Notes: a model not told the origin generated them from the sequence alone. DNA of 64,000 nucleotides from Porphyromonas cangingivalis (GCF_900638305.1 NZ_LR134506.1:1860001-1924000); one strand, 5' to 3'. Positions 43,536 to 54,481 are shown, counted from the first letter of the stretch. Made by a program: numbers and translations.

Positions 43536-44554
43536 AAGAGACCCATCACACTCCACCCATAGCCGTCGTCATCCTCAACTGGAACGGTGAATCGCTCCTG
43601 CGCCACTATCTGCCTGCGGTCATCGACAATACGCCCGGACACATCGGCGAAGTCATCGTCGCCGACAACGGTTCGTCCGACGGCTCCATGGCCTACTGTC
43701 GGGAGATGGGCGTCAGGGTGTTGGACTTGGAGACCAACCATGGCTTTGCCGAAGGTTACAACCGTGCCATAGCTCTCCTCACACATCCCTACATCCTCCT
43801 TCTCAACAGTGACGTAAGGGTCACCCTGGGATGGATCGAACCCCTCCATGACTTCATCGAAGCACATCCCGAAGTGGTCTCCGTACAGCCGAAGATCCGG
43901 TCGGAGCGTGCGCCCGAGTCCTTCGAGTATGCAGGGGCACAAGGCGGATATATGGATCGACTCGGTTATCCTTTCTGTCGGGGGCGCATCTTTGCGACCG
44001 TGGAGGAGGACAGAGGACAGTATGGCGACGGCGAGGCTCAGGAGGTCTTCTGGACGACAGGTGCGGCGATGCTTGTGAGGCGACAAGCATACATCGATGC
44101 CGGTGGGCTGGATGCTTCGTTTTTCGCTCATCAGGAGGAGATAGACCTCTGCTGGAGGTGGCAGTGTCTCGGACACAAGCTCTATGTCGTGCCACAGAGT
44201 GTCGTCTATCATGTGGGTGGGGCTTCGCTCTCTGCCGAAAATCCTCGCAAGACCTTCCTCAACTTCCGCAACAACCTCCGGATGCTCCATCGTAATCTCC
44301 CCGAGGACCGTCTGCGCAAGGTCTTTCGCCTTCGTAGAGTCCTTGACCTCCTGGCTGCGGCCGTCTTCCTCCTCTCCGGCAAACCCGGCGATGCCAAGGC
44401 GGTCCTCAAGGCGTGGCAGGACTTCCGCTCCTCGAAGCCCGAGAGACGGCCCATCGGAGACAGAGCACAAGCCTACAAATCACTGTATCAACACAGCCTC
44501 CTCTTGCGTTATCACATCGCAATGGAGCGGACTTTTTCATCCCTAAAACGATAA
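43532..44554 (+). CDS. Family 2 glycosyltransferase
   Basis: This 340-residue cytoplasmic or membrane-associated enzyme shows the GT-A start AVVILNWNGESLLRHYLPAV, VIVADNGSSDGS, LLLNSDVRVTLGWIEPL (with the metal-binding D-x-x-type element) and FFAHQEEIDLCWRWQCLGHK, as in rhamnosyl- and related GT2 enzymes. The ATG at 43532 overlaps the preceding stop (ATGA); a longer frame inside the acyltransferase gene is not likely used. Donor and acceptor are not known. Confidence 0.9.
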   Translation: MKETHHTPPIAVVILNWNGESLLRHYLPAVIDNTPGHIGEVIVADNGSSDGSMAYCREMGVRVLDLETNHGFAEGYNRAIALLTHPYILLLNSDVRVTLGWIEPLHDFIEAHPEVVSVQPKIRSERAPESFEYAGAQGGYMDRLGYPFCRGRIFATVEEDRGQYGDGEAQEVFWTTGAAMLVRRQAYIDAGGLDASFFAHQEEIDLCWRWQCLGHKLYVVPQSVVYHVGGASLSAENPRKTFLNFRNNLRMLHRNLPEDRLRKVFRLRRVLDLLAAAVFLLSGKPGDAKAVLKAWQDFRSSKPERRPIGDRAQAYKSLYQHSLLLRYHIAMERTFSSLKR

Positions 44555-44559
44555 TCATC

Positions 44560-45393
44560 ATGAAACAAGCCCTATTTGCAATCCTCATTTCGGTACTCGT
44601 TGCTTGTACATCGAGCGAACAAAAAGCCGCACGTGCTCTCATCTCCGAAGCACAGACAAGCATCTCCGAACAACGCTACGAGCAGGCACTCTCCCTCCTC
44701 GACAGTCTGAATAAAACCTATCCTGCCCTCGTGGCTGAACGTAAGCAAGCTCTCGACCTCTCTCGTGAGGTACGCCTCTTGCAGTCTCGCCGTGACAGCA
44801 TCTTCCTCGCACCCCTTGTGGACTCTCTCCTCGTCAGGGAAGAAAAGGCTCTCGAACTCTTTGAGGTCGTCGCCGATGAGACGATACAAGACCATACGAT
44901 CATGAGATATAAGGGGTATGTTCCGACGCCGGACCCCAAGTCTGCGTTTCTCGATGTGTACTTCAACAATCTTGGCGAACTTGAGCTCGTTGCCAGCACT
45001 TCGGGTCGTCCTGCCTTTGAGAGCGAGAGTGTCGTCATCCGTGATAAGGCTTCGGACACATTTGTGGCATCGGACATCATTCCCTACGACGGTGGCACCA
45101 ACTACCGCTACGAGATCGACGGTCGCACCTACGAACGCATCACATTCACCCTCGACAACGCCGAACGCCTCTCAGCCTTCGTTGCCGGCATGGGCGATGG
45201 TGCGAAGCTCCAAGTCGAACTCCTCAACGCAAAGGGAAAAAAGCAGACATTCGTCCTCTCTGCCGTTGCAGTCAAGGCGATAACAGCGTCTTACGAGCTG
45301 CACCGCATCAAGACCGAACTCAAGAACAGCCGCGACCAAATCACCCGTCACCTCAAACGCTCCGAGCGTTACGAAAAGCTTCAGGAGCAGTAA
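44560..45393 (+). CDS. Coiled-coil lipoprotein of unknown function
   Basis: The 277-residue product has a lipoprotein signal (ISVLVAC, Cys16), a helical region (about 20-100, with SEAQTSISEQRYEQALSLLD resembling one TPR-like hairpin) and a beta-rich second half with a C-terminal charged helix (LHRIKTELKNSRDQITRHLK). No family is recognised with certainty. It starts 5 bp after the glycosyltransferase gene, ending that operon, and is followed by a short G6/C6 hairpin. Confidence 0.7.
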   Translation: MKQALFAILISVLVACTSSEQKAARALISEAQTSISEQRYEQALSLLDSLNKTYPALVAERKQALDLSREVRLLQSRRDSIFLAPLVDSLLVREEKALELFEVVADETIQDHTIMRYKGYVPTPDPKSAFLDVYFNNLGELELVASTSGRPAFESESVVIRDKASDTFVASDIIPYDGGTNYRYEIDGRTYERITFTLDNAERLSAFVAGMGDGAKLQVELLNAKGKKQTFVLSAVAVKAITASYELHRIKTELKNSRDQITRHLKRSERYEKLQEQ

Positions 45394-45401
45394 TCCTCAA
45401 C

Positions 45402-45420
45402 GGGGGGCAAGTCCCCCCTT
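45402..45420 (+). terminator. Short GC hairpin after the mtaB operon
   Basis: GGGGGG (45402-45407), CAAGT loop, CCCCCC (45413-45418), then TTCTT. The stem is strong but short and the T-run weak. Confidence 0.5.
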
Positions 45421-45492
45421 CTTACTTGAGCCTCTTGCTTCAAACAAGGCTCGATACTTGGTGTCGCAAGGACATCCGAATGATTATTTGTC

Positions 45493-45500
45493 TATATTTG
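45493..45500 (+). promoter_or_regulatory. Predicted -7 element (TATATTTG)
   Basis: TATATTTG fits TAnnTTTG and lies 29 bp before the ATG of the Bax-inhibitor-1 family gene. Confidence 0.5.
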
Positions 45501-45529
45501 TGTAAAACAACATCATAAATACAAGACAA

Positions 45530-46249
45530 ATGGATCAGGAACAATATCAGATCGACCGCTTGTCGGTCCAAGACATCAAACGTACCCAGGCTTTGCAACG
45601 CACCCTCATGCAGTATGTCTTCTTGTGGATGGCTGCAGGGCTTGGGATCACCGGGCTTACGAGCCTTCTTCTCTTCAAGAACGAGAGTCTCATCTATTCG
45701 CTGATGAGCTCCAAACTCCTCTTCTACGGCTTGATCATCGCCGAGATCGTGGTGGTGGTATATCTCAGTGCCCGCATCTCAAGGATGTCTTTCGGCATGG
45801 CGACAGCACTCTTCTGTGCCTATGCTCTCCTCAATGGTCTCACTCTCAGCCCTATCTTCTTGCTCTACACTTCGCAGTCGATAGCAGAGACATTCTTTAT
45901 CACTGCCGGGACATTCTCTGTCATGGCGATCTACGGTTATTTCACCAAGAGAGATCTCACCCGATGGGGCAGTCTCCTCTTCATGGCACTCATAGGCTTG
46001 ATCATCGCCATGGTGGTGAACTTTTTCTTACGCTCGGGCGTTATGTCATTGGTGATATCGATTGCAGGCGTGCTCATCTTTGTGGGGCTTACGGCTTATG
46101 ATGTACAGAAGATCAAGAACCTCTTCGCCGATGTCGACAATGCAAACGACGAAGTCAAGAAGATCGCAGTCCTCGGTGCTCTGACCCTTTATCTCGACTT
46201 CATCAACCTCTTCCTCTACCTCCTTCGCCTCTTCGGCCGTAGGAGATAA
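45530..46249 (+). CDS. Bax inhibitor-1/YccA family membrane protein
   Basis: This 239-residue protein has a short charged N-terminus and about seven membrane helices, with family marks LLFKNESLIYSLMSSKLLFYGLII, GYFTKRDLTRWGSLLFMALIGLII and the last helix segment GLTAYDVQKIKNLF (conserved Tyr-Asp). The ending ALTLYLDFINLFLYLLRLFG is characteristic. Bacterial BI-1 homologues such as BsYetJ act as pH-dependent calcium leaks and YccA modulates FtsH; which applies here is unknown. Confidence 0.92.
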   Translation: MDQEQYQIDRLSVQDIKRTQALQRTLMQYVFLWMAAGLGITGLTSLLLFKNESLIYSLMSSKLLFYGLIIAEIVVVVYLSARISRMSFGMATALFCAYALLNGLTLSPIFLLYTSQSIAETFFITAGTFSVMAIYGYFTKRDLTRWGSLLFMALIGLIIAMVVNFFLRSGVMSLVISIAGVLIFVGLTAYDVQKIKNLFADVDNANDEVKKIAVLGALTLYLDFINLFLYLLRLFGRRR

Positions 46250-46303
46250 GGCTCTCTCCACGCACACTCATCAAAGATTACATAACTCTATATACGCTAA
46301 GCA

Positions 46304-47944
<1,641 letters not shown>

Positions 47945-47964
47945 TCCTCAATGATACCTACGAT

Positions 47965-48008
47965 AGAGGGTGTGTCGAAGTGTAAACTCCGATGCACCCT
48001 CTGTTTTT
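47965..48008 (+). terminator. Rho-independent terminator of the fumarase gene
   Basis: AGAGGGTGTGTCG (from 47965) pairs with CGATGCACCCTCT (ending 48002) with one internal mismatch, followed by GTTTTT. Confidence 0.8.
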
Positions 48009-48134
48009 ACTTCAGGTACATCCGATGGCTTGTCTGCCAACGACTTGACCGGCGAAGTCGGATCTTCGGTCGGGTCGCAAAGACGTTCAGTCTCAAATTT
48101 GGTAATTTTACTTCCTTTTTTATTAAAAACTTCT

Positions 48135-48142
48135 TACATTTG
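48135..48142 (+). promoter_or_regulatory. Predicted -7 element (TACATTTG)
   Basis: TACATTTG matches TAnnTTTG and lies 52 bp before the ATG of the AraC-type regulator at 48194. Confidence 0.5.
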
Positions 48143-48193
48143 CAGGACAGGGAGGACCACCCCTGCTATTGAAAAACTCTTACGCTCACATAG

Positions 48194-49936
48194 ATGCAGG
48201 CAACAAAATATATAGTTGTATTTCTCACTATACTCATGACCTCTACCGGGTCACTTTCGGCACTCACACCTTCGGACTCCATACGACAGATCATGAGGGG
48301 ACTCTCCGGCTCCGATCTCTTGGAGGCTCATAGCAATCTCTGTCGTCTCGCCGGGGCCGAGGATGATCCGCAGAACGAGCTTGGTTGCATCCACGCCTAT
48401 CTTGATGAGGCCATCCGACAGCGAGATGTCCAAGCCGAAGGACACGCACGTCTCAATCTCCTGTATTGCTATTACAACTACAACATGACCGACAGTCTCG
48501 TCACCACGCTCCCAAGGCATCTCTCCGCCCTGAAGAAAAACGATATGTGGGAGTACTATTACAGTGCATGGTGCTTGCTTGTCGAGCGTTATCTCTATGA
48601 AGGTAAGTTGCACACCGCTCTCAAGGAGGCGGAGAAGATCTATGTCAATGCCCGTGAGACCCAAAATAACTATGGGCTTGGGGTGTCGGCCTATACGATG
48701 GGGAGCATCTATCAGACGATGGGACGCTTCAAGGAGGCCGAAGCCTCCCTCACCGAGAGTGTCTCGACCTTGTCCAAGGAGGATGGTATCACCGAGCTCC
48801 TCTCGGCCTACAATGCCCTCTGTGAGACCCTCGATGCCATGCATCAGTACGACAAGCTGAAGGCTATCGCTGCGGATTGGAAGGCTTCGCTTGACAAATA
48901 CCGCGAACACACGCTTGACGAAGATGACTTGCCTATCCTCAATGGGCGTTATCTCTACTGGGCACTGGCTGCAGCCATCGGAGAGATAGGTACGGGCGAC
49001 TATGACAAGGCTGAAGAGCTACTGTTGCTTGCCGAAAGTTATGCCGAAGGTCGCAAAGTCATCGTCCGGTGCAAGCTCCTTCAGGTGCGCTCCCGCTACC
49101 ATGCCGCAAAGGGTGAGTTTGCCCAAGCTCTGAGAGCCAACGAAGAGAGTGTCGAGATCATCTTCGATCTCAAAGATCCGATAAGTCTCCTCACCCTTCA
49201 GACCGAACAGGCCGATATCCTCACAGAGATGGAACGGTACAAGGAGGCCGCGGAGCTGTACAAGAGCATCTTCCATCGCAGGGAGGAGCTTCGAAATGCT
49301 CAGTTTGCGAGCCAGCTCGACGAATTACGTACCCTCTTCGAGGTGGACACCCTCAAACTCCAAAATGAGATCTCCAGGACTCTCTTTTACTTCTCCCTTG
49401 CTATCGGAGGGCTCCTCCTGCTGGCTCTCATCCTCTACGTAAGATATACCCATCGTCTGAGACATAAGAACCGTGTCCTCTATGATGCCATCCAGCAAAG
49501 TCAGAAGGTAAAAGAAGAGCTCGACACCTCCGTCAATCTCATCCCCGAAGAAGAACTTGACGGAAAAGAGCGATTGTATCGACAGCTCTGTACCCTCATG
49601 GACGATCAGAAGCTCTTCACCGAGCCTCACCTCAATCGAGAGATACTCGCAGAGCATCTCGGGTCTAATCACGTCTATCTCGCTGAAGCCATCCGCAAGT
49701 ATGCAGGAGACATCACTGTCGGTGAATTTATCAACGGCTACCGCCTCCGTCATGCCGCATACCTCCTGACACACGAGCTTGATCTCAACATCGGAGAGGT
49801 CGAGTATATGTCGGGCTTCAACTCTCGAACGACCTTCAGCCGACTCTTCCGAGAGCATTATGGGATGTCTCCCTCCGAATATAGGCACGTCTCCAAAGAA
49901 AAGAAATCTCAAAAGCCAACCTCCGCCGATATGTAG
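48194..49936 (+). CDS. TPR-containing, membrane-bound AraC-type regulator
   Basis: The 580-residue protein has a signal-like N-terminus, about six TPR-type helical repeats up to residue 390 (for example AYTMGSIYQTMGRFKEAEAS), one membrane helix (YFSLAIGGLLLLALILYVRY, about 396-415), a short coil and a cytoplasmic AraC/XylS DNA-binding domain (LNREILAEHLGSNHVYLAEAI ... YMSGFNSRTTFSRLFREHYG, about 470-570). This places a periplasmic sensor and a cytoplasmic activator in one chain. Its position ahead of the DUF3575-fim genes suggests it controls them. The ligand is unknown. A shorter paralogue follows. Confidence 0.88.
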   Translation: MQATKYIVVFLTILMTSTGSLSALTPSDSIRQIMRGLSGSDLLEAHSNLCRLAGAEDDPQNELGCIHAYLDEAIRQRDVQAEGHARLNLLYCYYNYNMTDSLVTTLPRHLSALKKNDMWEYYYSAWCLLVERYLYEGKLHTALKEAEKIYVNARETQNNYGLGVSAYTMGSIYQTMGRFKEAEASLTESVSTLSKEDGITELLSAYNALCETLDAMHQYDKLKAIAADWKASLDKYREHTLDEDDLPILNGRYLYWALAAAIGEIGTGDYDKAEELLLLAESYAEGRKVIVRCKLLQVRSRYHAAKGEFAQALRANEESVEIIFDLKDPISLLTLQTEQADILTEMERYKEAAELYKSIFHRREELRNAQFASQLDELRTLFEVDTLKLQNEISRTLFYFSLAIGGLLLLALILYVRYTHRLRHKNRVLYDAIQQSQKVKEELDTSVNLIPEEELDGKERLYRQLCTLMDDQKLFTEPHLNREILAEHLGSNHVYLAEAIRKYAGDITVGEFINGYRLRHAAYLLTHELDLNIGEVEYMSGFNSRTTFSRLFREHYGMSPSEYRHVSKEKKSQKPTSADM

Positions 49937-50227
49937 GCTTTCCGACATGTGTCAGAAGCCCCGCTGCTCACCACCTCATTTGACGAGGGGATGACGGCGG
50001 GGCTTCATCTGTATGTATCCCTTCCGAAAGTAGAGGTGTCATTTGCAGGATATAGACAAAGAGTCCCCTCTCGGGACGGAATACTTCCCGTGGTGCCACG
50101 TGTGACATTTTGTTCCAGGGACTTGTACATAAGCACGAATACTCCGCCTCACCCTCTCGATGTGGTGTACCAAGTATGCAGAAATGAGCTTAAAAGACGT
50201 TAAAGCTGTGTTGTCAAGTAGTTACGG
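49937..50227. other. Gap between the two AraC-type genes
   Basis: An 84-codon frame from 49949 has no recognisable features. A hairpin AGCCCCGC/GCGGGGCT (about 49958 and 49997) could end the first regulator transcript. Nothing else is seen. Confidence 0.4.
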
Positions 50228-51037
50228 ATGTTCAGACTAAGAAATTGCATATATGGAGCAAGTTTTTGCGCTTATGAAACAATGTTTGATGGCGACAATC
50301 CTAACTTCACGACAGAGCCGATGAATGGAAATCTGCCGTCAGAGAAAAACTCTTTTAGAACACATCATACTATGAAAGAACAAATGACAATGCCTGGAGA
50401 GGCTTTCTTTTTTTCTGATCCACACATTCTCATCTCCGAGACGCCCCGACAGTTTCACGCTGTGGCAGAGGGACGTGAGGTCTTGCCGGCCACAGGGGGT
50501 GGAGATGAGATCGTTTATTTTTTTCTGGGGATAGGTGTCCTTATATTATTGTTGCTGTTCGTCGGGGTGGTACTGATCTACCGCCTCGGGCATCGCTGGC
50601 CTCTGAACAACCTGATACAGCAACGACCGGGAGCGGAGAAGATCGAGACTCCGTCTGTACAGCAGGCTCCAGAGGAGACTCCTGATCCGGAGGCACTCCT
50701 CTACAAGAGACTTTGTGAACTGATGGAAGAGGACGAACTCTTCAAAAACTCCCAGCTCAACCGTGATCTCCTTGCCGAACGCCTCGGTACCAATCATGTC
50801 TATCTCGCCAAGGCTGTCCGTAGGTATGCCGATGGGATGACGATTGGTGAATTTATCAACGAAGTGCGTTTGTCTCACTCGGCTCACTTGCTTGCAAGCA
50901 GGCCGGAACTCAGTATCGATGAGGTCAAGAGTATGTCGGGATTTAATTCTCGCACCACATTCGGACGACTTTTTCGCGAACGTTATGGCTCTTCGCCCAC
51001 AAAATATCGCATAAAATCAAAAGAAAAAAGGGGATAA
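50228..51037 (+). CDS. Short membrane-bound AraC-type regulator, paralogue lacking the TPR sensor
   Basis: The 269-residue product (a start at 50372, giving 221 residues, is also possible) has an N-terminal part of low complexity without signal peptide, one membrane helix (VYFFLGIGVLILLLLFVGVV, about 96-117) and an AraC-type domain nearly parallel to the previous gene (LNRDLLAERLGTNHVYLAKAV, MSGFNSRTTFGRLFRERYG). The periplasmic TPR region is absent. It may be a truncated duplicate or a modulator of the full-length regulator by heterodimer formation or site competition. It is the last gene before the DUF3575-fim set. Confidence 0.75.
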   Translation: MFRLRNCIYGASFCAYETMFDGDNPNFTTEPMNGNLPSEKNSFRTHHTMKEQMTMPGEAFFFSDPHILISETPRQFHAVAEGREVLPATGGGDEIVYFFLGIGVLILLLLFVGVVLIYRLGHRWPLNNLIQQRPGAEKIETPSVQQAPEETPDPEALLYKRLCELMEEDELFKNSQLNRDLLAERLGTNHVYLAKAVRRYADGMTIGEFINEVRLSHSAHLLASRPELSIDEVKSMSGFNSRTTFGRLFRERYGSSPTKYRIKSKEKRG

Positions 51038-51554
51038 TTCTTTTGACCTGAAAAGCATTGTTCAAAAACGTAAATCTTTGTTTTTTAGGTTAATATAAAG
51101 GTGTGGACACGCTCTTCGGGCTTGAAGACCCCGGGGGTAGAGCCTAAAAGTCCTTGTTTTTAGTAAAAGATCAGATTGATTTTCGGATATGAAACAATGT
51201 TTTTCTTATATGGGGCGTTCCGGCATTGGGTCTTTTTTATGTTTGCAGTAGAAAAAGCGAAATAAACGTATAACGATAGACCTCACGGGGAGGGATACTG
51301 TGAAACGTGGAAAACCTGAAAAAACTCAATTCGGAAGATCTGATGACTCATCGGAGAAGACCGAAGACTCCCGAAAGGGTTTGGGAGACATCCTCCGAGG
51401 AGGATTACCTTACAGTGATATTTTATATGAAAGACCGGTGCTCTCACTACACATATATAATTAGGTGAGGACACAGCGAAAAAAACTATTAACCAAAAAA
51501 ATACTATCCCCCTCTACCGTATGAGGAGGGTAAAAACTCTAAACACAAATAGAC
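51038..51554 (+). promoter_or_regulatory. Long leader region of the DUF3575-fim genes
   Basis: 517 bp without a gene. TATGTTTG at 51238-51245 fits TAnnTTTG; a start near 51252 would give a 5' untranslated region of about 300 nt rich in short inverted words (CCGAAG/CTTCGG-like, CTCCGAGGAG). No flanking inverted repeats of the invertible-promoter type were seen. Confidence 0.45.
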
Positions 51555-52139
51555 ATGAAAACGAAGTATCTAACAACACTCTGTCTGTTCTTTCTTCTTT
51601 CGTCGATCTACTCAGGAAAAGGACTTGCGCAGTCTTGGGGACTCAAGACAAACGCAGTCAACTGGGCTGTGGGGGCTTCTCCCAACCTTGAGGTCGATAT
51701 GGCTGTAGGTGCTAAATACACCGTCGGTCTCAAGGGAGGCTACAATTGGTTTTGGAGCAAGGAAGATCAGCGTCTCAAGCACTGGATGGTGAGACCCGAA
51801 GTGAGATACTGGCTACAAGAGCCTTTCAGAGGACACTCCTTTGCCCTGCAAGGTATGGTCGGTCAGTACAATGTGGGAGGTATCTCCCTACCTTTCGGGC
51901 TGTACAAAGGGCTCAAGGATCATCGTTATGAAGGCATGGGATACGGCGTGGGTGTAGGTTACAGCTACCTCTGGAGGCTGAGCAAGCGCAGTGGTATCGA
52001 GATCGGACTCGGGGCAGGCTACATCCTCTTCGACTACGAGAAGTACAGGTGCGTCAAGTGCGGTAAGCTCTTGGAGCAGGGCAAGCACCACTATCTCGGT
52101 CTGACAGGGCTCTCGCTCTCTTATGTATTCTTATTGTAA
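51555..52139 (+). CDS. DUF3575 family outer-membrane beta-barrel protein
   Basis: This 194-residue protein has a signal peptide (ending SGKGLAQ), then WGLKTNAVNWAVGASPNLEVDMAVG, the typical DUF3575 start, and a small barrel with GYNWFW, VRPEVRYWL and a late Cys pair (KYRCVKCGKLL) before GLTGLSLSYVFLL. DUF3575 genes commonly precede fimbrillin genes in Bacteroidales. The role is unknown; assembly or anchoring of fimbriae is a reasonable guess. fimA follows after 117 bp containing a hairpin CTCAGACA/TGTCTGAG (52166-52201). Confidence 0.85.
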   Translation: MKTKYLTTLCLFFLLSSIYSGKGLAQSWGLKTNAVNWAVGASPNLEVDMAVGAKYTVGLKGGYNWFWSKEDQRLKHWMVRPEVRYWLQEPFRGHSFALQGMVGQYNVGGISLPFGLYKGLKDHRYEGMGYGVGVGYSYLWRLSKRSGIEIGLGAGYILFDYEKYRCVKCGKLLEQGKHHYLGLTGLSLSYVFLL

Positions 52140-52165
52140 AACAAACACACGAAAAAACTCTTGGT

Positions 52166-52201
52166 CTCAGACAGCCTCAACCCGGATATCGCTTGTCTGA
52201 G
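52166..52201 (+). promoter_or_regulatory. Hairpin between the DUF3575 gene and fimA
   Basis: CTCAGACA (52166-52173) and TGTCTGAG (52194-52201) are perfect inverted repeats around 20 nt, 56 bp ahead of the fimA start, without a T-run. It may separate expression of the two genes or protect the fimA message. Confidence 0.45.
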
Positions 52202-52256
52202 GGAAGAACGAAATTAACCTAATCATTTTTATTTATTCACCTAAATCATTAAAGTT

Positions 52257-53384
52257 ATGAAAGCTATTAAGTTATTTGCGATTGCAGCCCTTACCTTAGG
52301 TATGATGGCTTGTAACAAGAAGGAAGACAGCAATGTCATCCCTAACGAGGGTACACAAGCAACCCTCTCTATCAAGGTAGATGCAGGCTCTCAATTGCGT
52401 GCCTTGGGTGCATCTCCTGCTGATGGAGACGTAAAGTCTCTCGAAGTGTATGTCTATGCCGGTGATCTCCTTGAAGGCTACAAGAAGGTCGAGAACACAA
52501 GTGAGGCAGTGGACATCAATGTCACCACAGGTGAGCGAAAGCTTGTGGTAGTCGCCAATGCAAACTTGGGTAAGATCAACTCGCTTACAGAATTACAGGA
52601 AATAGCACTCCGAGACAAGGTCGTCATGGTCGAACCTTCAGGAGACGATCAGGTCGGAGTAGCGATGACTGCCGAACCCCAGACAATCACGATCAAGGCA
52701 GGTAAGAACACTTACGGTTTCGGTGCAGGAGAAGGCTCGATCTCATCAGCTCCGCTCCAGCTCGTCAAGGTGCCTGCGCGTATCTCTCTCGTGGGGGCCA
52801 GCACATCATTCGAGGGTGCATTTGCGGGATGGACATTTGAGCCTTCCGAAGTGTTTGTCTTCAACGTGCCAAATAGTTCACGCCTTTTCGGTCCTTCTTT
52901 GGAGCTCGTTGAAATGGGACGTTATGCGGGTATGAAGCAGGACTCTTGGACTGGAGACCTTTGGGTGCCTTCACAAGTGGTCAAGGAAGTCTTGAGGGAT
53001 GAAGTCTCAGACCTCTCTTCTATCACCCCTAATAATTTCATCTACTACCATTCTTTCGAATCTATCGGCAAACCCGTTGTGTTGGTCATCAGAGGTAAAC
53101 TCAAGGATGACTCCGGCCAGCTTGTCAAGGGCGCGCCATTTGCCGATGATAACGGATATACTCACTACTCTATCCTTGTCAACGCAGAAAGGTCCGGCTA
53201 TGCATATAACGGTGACGATACAGGGACAGGAAATCTCAAGCGCAATACCGACTATCGCATCTCTGTAGTCATCAAGCGTCCGGGTACATCAGATCCAACA
53301 ACACCACCTGCTGATGCTGCCACACTCGATGTCAAGGTAGCCGTGACTCCTTGGTTGACTGTCAATCAGAACATAGAATATTGA
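52257..53384 (+). CDS. fimA: Major fimbrial subunit, FimA type
   Basis: This 375-residue lipoprotein precursor (Cys19 in GMMAC) has the FimA plan: N-terminal propeptide, Arg48-Ala49 (QLR-ALG) at the position where Arg-gingipain cuts P. gingivalis FimA, two beta-sandwich domains (VKSLEVYVYAGD, TGERKLVVVANAN, MTAEPQTITIKAGKN) and the C-terminal strand VKVAVTPWLTVNQNIEY that in this family donates to the next subunit. After cleavage it would polymerise on the cell surface. First in the order fimA-B-C-D-E. A 178-bp gap with a hairpin separates it from fimB. Confidence 0.85.
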   Translation: MKAIKLFAIAALTLGMMACNKKEDSNVIPNEGTQATLSIKVDAGSQLRALGASPADGDVKSLEVYVYAGDLLEGYKKVENTSEAVDINVTTGERKLVVVANANLGKINSLTELQEIALRDKVVMVEPSGDDQVGVAMTAEPQTITIKAGKNTYGFGAGEGSISSAPLQLVKVPARISLVGASTSFEGAFAGWTFEPSEVFVFNVPNSSRLFGPSLELVEMGRYAGMKQDSWTGDLWVPSQVVKEVLRDEVSDLSSITPNNFIYYHSFESIGKPVVLVIRGKLKDDSGQLVKGAPFADDNGYTHYSILVNAERSGYAYNGDDTGTGNLKRNTDYRISVVIKRPGTSDPTTPPADAATLDVKVAVTPWLTVNQNIEY

Positions 53385-53496
53385 TCCCTGCCTCCGAGGG
53401 GAGGGTATGACATATACACAAAAAAACTCTAAATAATACTCTAAAGAAAGTTCTGTATCAATACCCTGAAAAACCTTTAGAAAAACTCTTATCAGG

Positions 53497-53530
53497 CAGG
53501 GAGCAGGCGGTGTAGCCTGCCTGCTCCCTG
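53497..53530 (+). terminator. Attenuator-like hairpin between fimA and fimB
   Basis: CAGGGAGCAGGC (53497-53508) pairs perfectly with GCCTGCTCCCTG (53519-53530) around a 10-nt loop. No T-run follows, only ACCTTTCTACC. It sits after the major subunit gene, where reduced read-through or 3' end protection would give excess FimA. Confidence 0.55.
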
Positions 53531-53562
53531 ACCTTTCTACCAAACTCTTAAAAGGCAAAAAT

Positions 53563-54468
53563 ATGAATCGTACAAACACATATCGAGTAGAACGCTGGTT
53601 CCTATTTATGCTGACTTTAACCCTGTTTTCAGCATGTTGTATCAAGGAGGATCTGTCGGTCTGTCCTCGACCTTTCCAGCTGTCTGTCAAGGCTGTTGAT
53701 GCTGATGAAAATGACATTACGGCATCAGGAGCTGTAAAAGGAGTCGTCATGTTTGTGTTTGACGAAAAAGGAACGGTCATGGAGGCCTTCGAACTTTCTG
53801 CCGAACAGGTAAAGCAGAAAACTCCCGTACAGATCTCCGTCCCTTATCCGGGTCCCAAGACCCTTGGCTGTACAGCGTGGGGCAACTTGGACGCATCTGT
53901 CGACTTCGCGTCGATAAAGTCAGTGAAGCAGAAACAGGATCTGTATGTCAAGCTCAAGAGTGCCGACGGCATAGCCGAGTCTCCTTCAGAGCTCTTCTCG
54001 GGTTCGCTGGATATCCCCGTGGAGTTCGGCGGGATCGAGCAAGGACAGTCGCATACGGTCATCATCAGACATAAGGTGGCTTCGGTGCGTATCGTCGCAC
54101 GGAAATTGTCACCCGCAGTGGTACCATCAGTGAAGTTTGTCCTGAGAGAATCTCCGGACACTTACGATGCCGATGGTACACTCACAGGCGGTATGGTCTC
54201 TTACAAGCCCTCGTTCAGCTTCGACGCTGAGGGGCAGTGGGTCACACCGATCTTCAATACCTTCCCCGATGCCGGAGGCAAGAGCTATGCCCTCGACTTG
54301 TACTGGGACGGTAAGCTCAAAAAAACATTTACTCATGGGACAGACGGCACTCCGCTGGTGCCACAGCTCGGACGACTGCTCAACATCATCATCGATGTGG
54401 ATGCTCAGGTCGCCGTCAAAGTGGTCGTGACACCTTGGGGAGTAGTGCATCAGGATGTTGAATACTAA
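53563..54468 (+). CDS. fimB: FimB/Mfa2-type fimbrial anchor protein
   Basis: This 301-residue lipoprotein (Cys25 or Cys26 in LFSACC) begins IKEDLSVCPRPFQLSVKAVD, a hallmark of FimB/Mfa2 anchors, and consists of two beta-sandwich domains ending VKVVVTPWGVVHQDVEY. In P. gingivalis FimB stays lipid-anchored and fixes the fimbria base and length. The gene is the second of the fim set and appears intact, unlike the nonsense-mutated fimB known in some P. gingivalis laboratory strains. Confidence 0.85.
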   Translation: MNRTNTYRVERWFLFMLTLTLFSACCIKEDLSVCPRPFQLSVKAVDADENDITASGAVKGVVMFVFDEKGTVMEAFELSAEQVKQKTPVQISVPYPGPKTLGCTAWGNLDASVDFASIKSVKQKQDLYVKLKSADGIAESPSELFSGSLDIPVEFGGIEQGQSHTVIIRHKVASVRIVARKLSPAVVPSVKFVLRESPDTYDADGTLTGGMVSYKPSFSFDAEGQWVTPIFNTFPDAGGKSYALDLYWDGKLKKTFTHGTDGTPLVPQLGRLLNIIIDVDAQVAVKVVVTPWGVVHQDVEY

Positions 54469-54481
54469 AAACGTAAGAGAA

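Noticed and set aside
51038-51554. Invertible fim promoter
   Set aside because: I looked for inverted repeats flanking the TATGTTTG element and for a neighbouring recombinase gene; neither is visible.
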